Source of the DNA: an uncultured Roseateles sp.
GTDB taxonomy: Bacteria; Pseudomonadota; Gammaproteobacteria; Burkholderiales; Burkholderiaceae
Direction: 5' to 3'
Assembly: GCA_946480605.1 (NCBI GenBank)
Contig: CAMLKW010000070.1
Location: 1 to 18,174, forward strand
DNA length: 18,174 nucleotides
Shown: positions 13,873 to 18,174 of the stretch, in pieces
Layout: each line of letters opens with the position of its first letter
Numbering within the stretch: position 1 is the stretch's first letter
Notes under the pieces: model-generated
What the model was told of the DNA's origin: nothing
The model's database searches: none
What the model saw: the letters and a program-made list of their open reading frames with translations, nothing else
Position numbers and translations under genes: made by a program

Positions 13873-15192
13873 CTAGGCCTGCGGCGCCTTCGTCAAGTCC
13901 GTCACGGCCGGCAGCCGCGCCGCCAGCAGTGCGCCGATGTCCAGGATGCCGCGGCCGAAGACGCCGTCGGGCTGCCAGTGCGGCCCCGGCACGCGCGCCG
14001 TTCTCCGTGCCAGCTGGCGGAAGGCCTCGGGCACACACCAGGCCTGGCCGGCATAGGCCGCGGCGATCTCCGCGCGGCGGTGCGTGAGCCACAGCGCCGC
14101 GGCGCCGGTGGTGATGGCGGTGGCGTAGGACGTACCGTCACCGCCGCCGGTGTAGCGGAAGCTGGTGGCCGAGCGCGGGTCGGCGCGGCGCAGGTCGGCG
14201 GCCGGCGCGCTGAAGTCCACTTCCGGCCCGAAACTGCTGCCCGACCACGGCTGCTCCCTGGACGTGACGCCCGCCACCGCCACCGTGCGTGACAGGCGCG
14301 CCGGCGCGACGACCGGGTCCACGTAGTTGCCGGCCGCGCAGACGACGATGACGCCGGCCTCGTAGGCGCGGTCCAGCGCCTTCTTCATCCCGGGCAGGAC
14401 CTGGCCCAGCACCACGCCCAGGCTCACGTTGACGACACCCACCCCCTGCCGCACCGCAGCGTCCAGCCCATCGGCGAACTGGCGCTGCGCATGGTTGATC
14501 CAGACCGCATCGGTCATGCGGATGGACAGGTGGGGCACCCTGGGCGCGACGCCGTAGAAGGGCCGGCCGTCGGCCACCGGATCGTGGCCGCTGATGGTGG
14601 CGCCGATGCGCGTGCCATGGCCACCATTGAAGCCGGTCACCGGGTCCAGGCCGCCGCCGGGTTCGGGAGGCTGGAAGGCACTGCCACCCCCGTTGGGCGG
14701 CGGCGGCAGGTCGGTGCGGCCCTGGGCCTCGTCCACCCAGGTCGTCGCGCCGAAGCCAAAGGCGGGATGGCGTGTGTAGCCAGTGTCGAGCTGGCCAACG
14801 CGCGTCGCGCCCCAGGCGATATGGTCGGGCCCGCCCAACAGCTGCCAGGCCGCGGGCGCACGCACCATGTCCAGATGCCAGTCCAGCGTGCCGACCGGTG
14901 CGGGCGGGGGCGGCTTCAGCACTGGCAGCGCCTCGGCGTCGCGGGTGCGCAGCAGGGCAAGGATCTCGTCGTCGTTCAGCCGCCGGGGCGTCTGAATGCC
15001 CAGCACGCTGAGCCAGACCTCGGGCGGCGCCGTGTACTCGCGCTGCAGCGCTTCCAGCAGATGGCCGCGCAGCAGCGCGCGATCCGGGCCGACCGGAAAC
15101 AGGCGCACATCCAGCCCCGGCAGGTACTTGCGCAGCCGCCGCTGCACATCGGCAAGGGGCCTTCCATCGGTCTGGATCAGGTAGCCGGCCAT
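13873..15192 (-). CDS. Subtilisin-like serine protease (S8 family), no signal peptide
   Basis: This 439-residue protein has a complete S8 triad: Asp136 in QLDTGYTRHP, His192 in GGHGTRIGAT and Ser355 in GTSYATAITTGAAALW; oxyanion Asn289 is in CAAGNYVDP. Ahead of it is an N-terminal region of about 90 residues (MAGYLIQTDGRPLADVQRRL...) that I do not recognise, then a Pro-rich linker LKPPPPAPVG. The N-terminus is not a signal peptide, so the enzyme is probably intracellular or exported by another route. The ATG at 15192 follows GGGAGA at good distance. The gene lies 64 bp downstream of pabBC on the same strand. A proline/glycine-rich insertion (PPPPNGGGSAFQPPEPGGGL) sits between the Asp and His motifs. 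Substrate unknown; the N-terminal part could be a propeptide or a targeting domain. Confidence 0.9.
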   Translation of the reverse strand: MAGYLIQTDGRPLADVQRRLRKYLPGLDVRLFPVGPDRALLRGHLLEALQREYTAPPEVWLSVLGIQTPRRLNDDEILALLRTRDAEALPVLKPPPPAPVGTLDWHLDMVRAPAAWQLLGGPDHIAWGATRVGQLDTGYTRHPAFGFGATTWVDEAQGRTDLPPPPNGGGSAFQPPEPGGGLDPVTGFNGGHGTRIGATISGHDPVADGRPFYGVAPRVPHLSIRMTDAVWINHAQRQFADGLDAAVRQGVGVVNVSLGVVLGQVLPGMKKALDRAYEAGVIVVCAAGNYVDPVVAPARLSRTVAVAGVTSREQPWSGSSFGPEVDFSAPAADLRRADPRSATSFRYTGGGDGTSYATAITTGAAALWLTHRRAEIAAAYAGQAWCVPEAFRQLARRTARVPGPHWQPDGVFGRGILDIGALLAARLPAVTDLTKAPQA

Positions 15193-15256
15193 CGTGGGTC
15201 TCCCGTGGTCTGTGCCGGCATTGGACGCAGTCGCTCACGACCGCGCCTCCGCAGAA

Positions 15257-17014
15257 CTACCGACCCAAGGTGGCCGGCAGCCAGCCGCGCAGGCTGTTGA
15301 AAAAGGCCAGGCCCTCGGCGCGCGCGAGGTCATCGCGCGTCAGGCGTGCCTCGCGGACACGGCCTTGCCCCAACAGCTCGGCGCGCAGGACGCCGGGCAG
15401 CAGGCCGGCGGCCAGCGGCGGTGTCAGCCACTGACCGGCCAGCTGCACGGCGAGGTTGCCGAAGCTGCACTCGGTCAGCTCGCCGGCCTCGTTCCACAAG
15501 ATGAGGTCGAAGGCGTCGGCCGGCTTGTCGAGGGCGTACAACTCGCGCCGCGTGGTCTTGTGCGCCAGGAACTCGGCGCCCGGACCCCGCGTGGGCATGG
15601 CTCGATCGGCCAGCGCCAGGCGCACGGGCTCGGACGTGGGCGCGAACGGCGCCAGCGTGTGGGCCAGGCGGCCCTCGGCGTCGCAGGTGAGGCGCAGCCG
15701 CCAGCTGCCCTGCGGATGGGCCACGGCCACCGCCTGCAGGTGCGCGCGCGCATCGGTCAGCGAAAAGCGCAGGCCGAAGTGGCGCGCGGTGCGCTGCATG
15801 CGCGCGAGATGGGCGTCGCCACGCAGCGCGACGCCGTTCTCCAGCCGCAGGGTCTCCAGCGCCTCGACGGGCGCCTCGGCCCGCGCCAGGAAGCGCGACT
15901 TGGCGCGCCATTCGGCGATCTCGGCGGCGGGCTCGCTGTCCAGTGTGATGGCGCTGCCGATGCCGCAGGTCAGCGCATCGCCGTCGAACTCGACGGTGCG
16001 TATGGGCACGTTGAAGGTCGCCACGCCGCCGGGCTGGATCAGCCCCAGCGCGCCGCAGTACCAGCCACGCGCCGTGGGCTCCAGCTCGCGGATGATCTGC
16101 ATGGCCCGCACCTTGGGCGCGCCCGTCACCGAGCCGCAGGGGAACAGCGCGGCAAAGGCGTCGGCCAGCGACAGCCCGGCACGGCTGACCGCCGTGACGG
16201 TGGACGTCATCTGCCAGACGGTCGGCAGCGCATGCAGCTCGAACAGCCGCGGCACGCGCACCGTGCCCAGCTGCGCGACGCGGCTGAGGTCGTTGCGCAG
16301 CAGGTCCACGATCATCAGGTTCTCGGCGCGCTCCTTCTCGCTGGTGCGCAGGTGCTGCTGCGCGGCCTCGTCGTCGACGCGGTCGCGGCCACGCGGCGCC
16401 GTGCCCTTCATGGGTTGCGCGGCCAGCAGCCAGCTGGCCTTGGCGCCGGGCACGGGCCGCCAGTCGAAGAACAGCTCGGGCGACACGCTGGCCGCGCCGG
16501 CCTCGCGCAGGAACAGGCTGAAGCCGCCGGGCTGGCTGGCGTGCAGCGCCAGGAACAGTGCCGCAGGATCGAGCGCGCCGGCGGCGGCGCGCAGCCGCGT
16601 GGTCAGGTTGACCTGGTAGCAGTCGCCGTCGCGGATGTAGGTGCGGATGCGCTCGATGGCAGCCGTCGCGTCGGGTTCGCTGTCCGCCCAGCCCAGAAAA
16701 CCGGTCGAGGCGCCCTCGCCCGCCGGCCAGTCCTCGGGCGGCGTGTCGTAGACGGCGAACTCGGCGAGCGGCGCGGTCGCCTCGTGCGTGGCCAGCACCG
16801 CGTCGAAGGCCGCGGCGGCCTCGTAGCGCAGGCCGCCCAGCACCCAGGCGCCGGCGCGTGCGGCCGCTTCGGCCTGGGCAATGACGGCGCGGACCTCATC
16901 GAGCCGCGTGGCGCGCAGCCAGCGCGCCGGCAACGTCGTCCAGCAGCCGCGCAGCCGCTCCCCGTCCTCTCGCGCGAGCGGATGGCGGGGAAAGTCGAAC
17001 GCCGCGTGGATCAA
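15257..17014 (-). CDS. pabB: Bifunctional aminodeoxychorismate synthase component I / aminodeoxychorismate lyase (PabB-PabC fusion)
   Basis: This 585-residue protein makes p-aminobenzoate for folate. Residues about 1-375 are the chorismate-binding PabB part: CYQVNLTTRL, PMKGTAPRG with Lys203, ENLMIVDLLRNDLSRV, and FPCGSVTGAPKVRAM with Lys301. Residues about 380-585 are a class IV aminotransferase-fold PabC: EALETLRLENG, pyridoxal-phosphate Lys486 in LAHKTTRRELY, and ELTECSFGNLAVQL. Such fusions are common in proteobacteria, including Burkholderiales. The only in-frame start at the N-terminus is TTG at 17014, one base after the orn stop codon, so translation may be coupled to orn. The amidotransferase PabA is not in the window. 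Confidence 0.95.
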   Translation of the reverse strand: MIHAAFDFPRHPLAREDGERLRGCWTTLPARWLRATRLDEVRAVIAQAEAAARAGAWVLGGLRYEAAAAFDAVLATHEATAPLAEFAVYDTPPEDWPAGEGASTGFLGWADSEPDATAAIERIRTYIRDGDCYQVNLTTRLRAAAGALDPAALFLALHASQPGGFSLFLREAGAASVSPELFFDWRPVPGAKASWLLAAQPMKGTAPRGRDRVDDEAAQQHLRTSEKERAENLMIVDLLRNDLSRVAQLGTVRVPRLFELHALPTVWQMTSTVTAVSRAGLSLADAFAALFPCGSVTGAPKVRAMQIIRELEPTARGWYCGALGLIQPGGVATFNVPIRTVEFDGDALTCGIGSAITLDSEPAAEIAEWRAKSRFLARAEAPVEALETLRLENGVALRGDAHLARMQRTARHFGLRFSLTDARAHLQAVAVAHPQGSWRLRLTCDAEGRLAHTLAPFAPTSEPVRLALADRAMPTRGPGAEFLAHKTTRRELYALDKPADAFDLILWNEAGELTECSFGNLAVQLAGQWLTPPLAAGLLPGVLRAELLGQGRVREARLTRDDLARAEGLAFFNSLRGWLPATLGR

Positions 17015-17015
17015 C

Positions 17016-17573
17016 TCAGAGCGCCAGGAATGTCGTCCGGTAGTGCGCCAGTTCCTCGATGGACTCGTTGATGTCGGCCAGCGCCGTGTGGGCCTGGGCC
17101 TTCTTGAAGCCCTCCAGGGCCGACGGCTTCCAGCGCTTGGCCAGTTCCTTCAGCGTGGACACGTCCAGGTTGCGGTAGTGGAAGAAGTCTTCCAGCTCGG
17201 GCATGTAGTTGGCCAGGAAGCGGCGGTCCTGGCAGATGCTGTTGCCGCACATCGGGCTCTTGCCCTTGGGCACGTACTGCTTCAGGAAGGCGATGGTCTG
17301 CGCCGCGGCCTCGGCCTCGGAGACGGTGGAAGCCTTCACGCGGTCGATGAGGCCGCTCTTGCCGTGCGTGCCCTTGTTCCACGCGTCCATCTTGTCCAGC
17401 GTCTCGTCGCTCTGGTGCACGGCGAAGACCGGGCCCTCCACGCGCTTGTCGAGGTTGGCGTCCGTCACGACGACGGCGATCTCGATGATGCGGTCCTTGT
17501 CGGGATACAGACCGGTCATCTCGAGGTCGATCCAGATCAGGTTGTTTTCGCTCAGGCTCAGGGTGTCGGACAT
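17016..17573 (-). CDS. orn: Oligoribonuclease
   Basis: This 185-residue DEDDh 3'-5' exoribonuclease degrades very short RNAs, including pGpG from cyclic-di-GMP turnover. The catalytic residues are visible: Asp16 and Glu18 in WIDLEMTGL, Asp116 in [10 protein letters not shown], His162 and Asp167 in [12 protein letters not shown]. The length matches the family (about 180). Start ATG at 17573 gives the usual N-terminus; upstream sequence AGAGAACCCACC is a weak ribosome binding site. It is divergent from the M48 peptidase across 49 bp and followed one base later by pabBC, so orn-pabBC is likely an operon. Confidence 0.98.
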   Translation of the reverse strand: MSDTLSLSENNLIWIDLEMTGLYPDKDRIIEIAVVVTDANLDKRVEGPVFAVHQSDETLDKMDAWNKGTHGKSGLIDRVKASTVSEAEAAAQTIAFLKQYVPKGKSPMCGNSICQDRRFLANYMPELEDFFHYRNLDVSTLKELAKRWKPSALEGFKKAQAHTALADINESIEELAHYRTTFLAL

Positions 17574-17610
17574 GGTGGGTTCTCTCAGAAGTCCGGGAAT
17601 TCTCGCAGCC

Positions 17611-17616
17611 TAAAAT
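17611..17616 (+). promoter_or_regulatory. Candidate -10 element of the M48 peptidase gene
   Basis: TAAAAT ends six bases before the ATG at 17623. If used, transcription would begin at or within a base of the start codon, giving a leaderless mRNA. No ribosome binding site is visible before this ATG, which fits. No convincing -35 is present. Confidence 0.4.
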
Positions 17617-17622
17617 TTCGCC

Positions 17623-18174
17623 ATGTCGCCCCTGCCCCTATCCCTGGCGTTTGCCGCCGCACTCGCCGTTTCGACGCTGCTCAAGTTCTGGCTGTCCTCG
17701 CGCCAGATCCGTCACGTCGCCTCCCACCGCGGCCAGGTGCCGGCGGCATTTGCCGGCAGCGTGACGCTGTCGGCCCACCAGAAGGCCGCCGACTACACCA
17801 TCGCCCGTGCCCGCTTCGGCCTGCTGGCGCTGGCCTTCAACGCGGTGGTGCTGCTGGGCTGGACCTTGCTGGGCGGCCTGGACGCGCTGAACGGCTGGGT
17901 GCTGCAAGCCAGCCAGGCGCTCCCCGCGGGCTGGCAGCCCATGGGCTACCAGTTGGGGCTGGTGGCCGCCTTCGTGCTGATCGGCGGCCTGCTGGACCTG
18001 CCGTGGGAGCTCTGGTCCACGTTCAGGATCGAGCAGGCCTTCGGCTTCAACCGCATGACGCTGGGCATGTACTTCAGCGACATGCTGAAGGGGCTGGCCG
18101 TGGGCGTCGTGCTGGGCCTGCCCATCGTCGCGCTGATCCTGTGGCTGATGGGCGCGATGGGGCCGCTGTGGTGG
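17623..18174 (+). CDS. M48-family membrane zinc peptidase, Ste24/CAAX-protease-like (partial, 5' part)
   Basis: The frame stays open from ATG 17623 to the window end, 184 codons without a stop. It shows the N-terminal membrane domain of Ste24-type M48 peptidases: an initial hydrophobic segment, RQIRHVASHRGQVPAAFAG, then HQKAADYTIARARFG, two to three further membrane segments, and FRIEQAFGFNRMTLGMYFSDMLKG. The catalytic HExxH motif would lie beyond the window. These membrane proteases are thought to act in protein quality control in bacteria. It is divergent from orn, an arrangement I associate with Burkholderiales. Confidence 0.92.
   Translation, partial: MSPLPLSLAFAAALAVSTLLKFWLSSRQIRHVASHRGQVPAAFAGSVTLSAHQKAADYTIARARFGLLALAFNAVVLLGWTLLGGLDALNGWVLQASQALPAGWQPMGYQLGLVAAFVLIGGLLDLPWELWSTFRIEQAFGFNRMTLGMYFSDMLKGLAVGVVLGLPIVALILWLMGAMGPLWW

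Noticed and set aside
11698..14292. 864-codon open frame on the plus strand across the acetyltransferase, rhlE and protease genes
   Set aside because: It spans two genes, a gap and part of a third on the other strand and shows only repetitive Ala/Arg/Val sequence from the reversed helicase repeats.
15194..17071. 625-codon open frame on the plus strand opposite pabBC
   Set aside because: Antisense shadow with no motif; the minus strand encodes a complete PabB-PabC fusion.

Overview
The window is GC-rich with dense, tightly packed genes. Its codon use and gene content point to a betaproteobacterium of the order Burkholderiales, probably from the Roseateles/Pelomonas/Rubrivivax neighbourhood. 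That placement is an inference from the fused pabB-pabC gene, oligoribonuclease lying divergent to an M48 (Ste24-like) peptidase, and RhlE with an Arg/Gly-rich tail. No database search was possible.

Positions 1-11434 form a plant-polysaccharide locus, most likely for acetylated glucomannan or mannan. A leftward cytoplasmic GH2 beta-mannosidase (169-2667) and a rightward seven-gene operon (2826-11434) diverge from one 158-bp control region. The operon runs: sugar-binding protein, two ABC permeases, a cellobiose/mannobiose 2-epimerase-like AGE enzyme, a secreted double esterase, a mannose-isomerase-like AGE enzyme, and a secreted GH5 (subfamily 5-like) endoglucanase. Most junctions are 4-bp ATGA overlaps. 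Inferred scheme: the secreted esterase and endoglucanase deacetylate and cut the polymer; the binding protein and permeases import oligosaccharides; the epimerase and beta-mannosidase process them in the cytoplasm; mannose isomerase makes fructose for glycolysis. The operon has no ABC ATPase, no outer-membrane receptor and no regulator. At the left edge the first codons of another leftward gene are visible, preceded by a good ribosome binding site and a LacI-type operator, so the locus probably continues to the left.

Positions 11419-17573 are leftward housekeeping or general genes: a GNAT acetyltransferase and rhlE (6 bp apart), an unusual S8 serine protease without a signal peptide, a PabB-PabC fusion, and orn. 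A 315-bp gap upstream of rhlE holds two hairpins. At 17623 a rightward M48 peptidase gene begins and runs off the window end. No RNA genes, CRISPR arrays, insertion sequences or phage genes were recognised. The best candidates for something little described are the four-module double esterase, the pairing of two different AGE-family enzymes in one operon, and the repeat-rich control regions.
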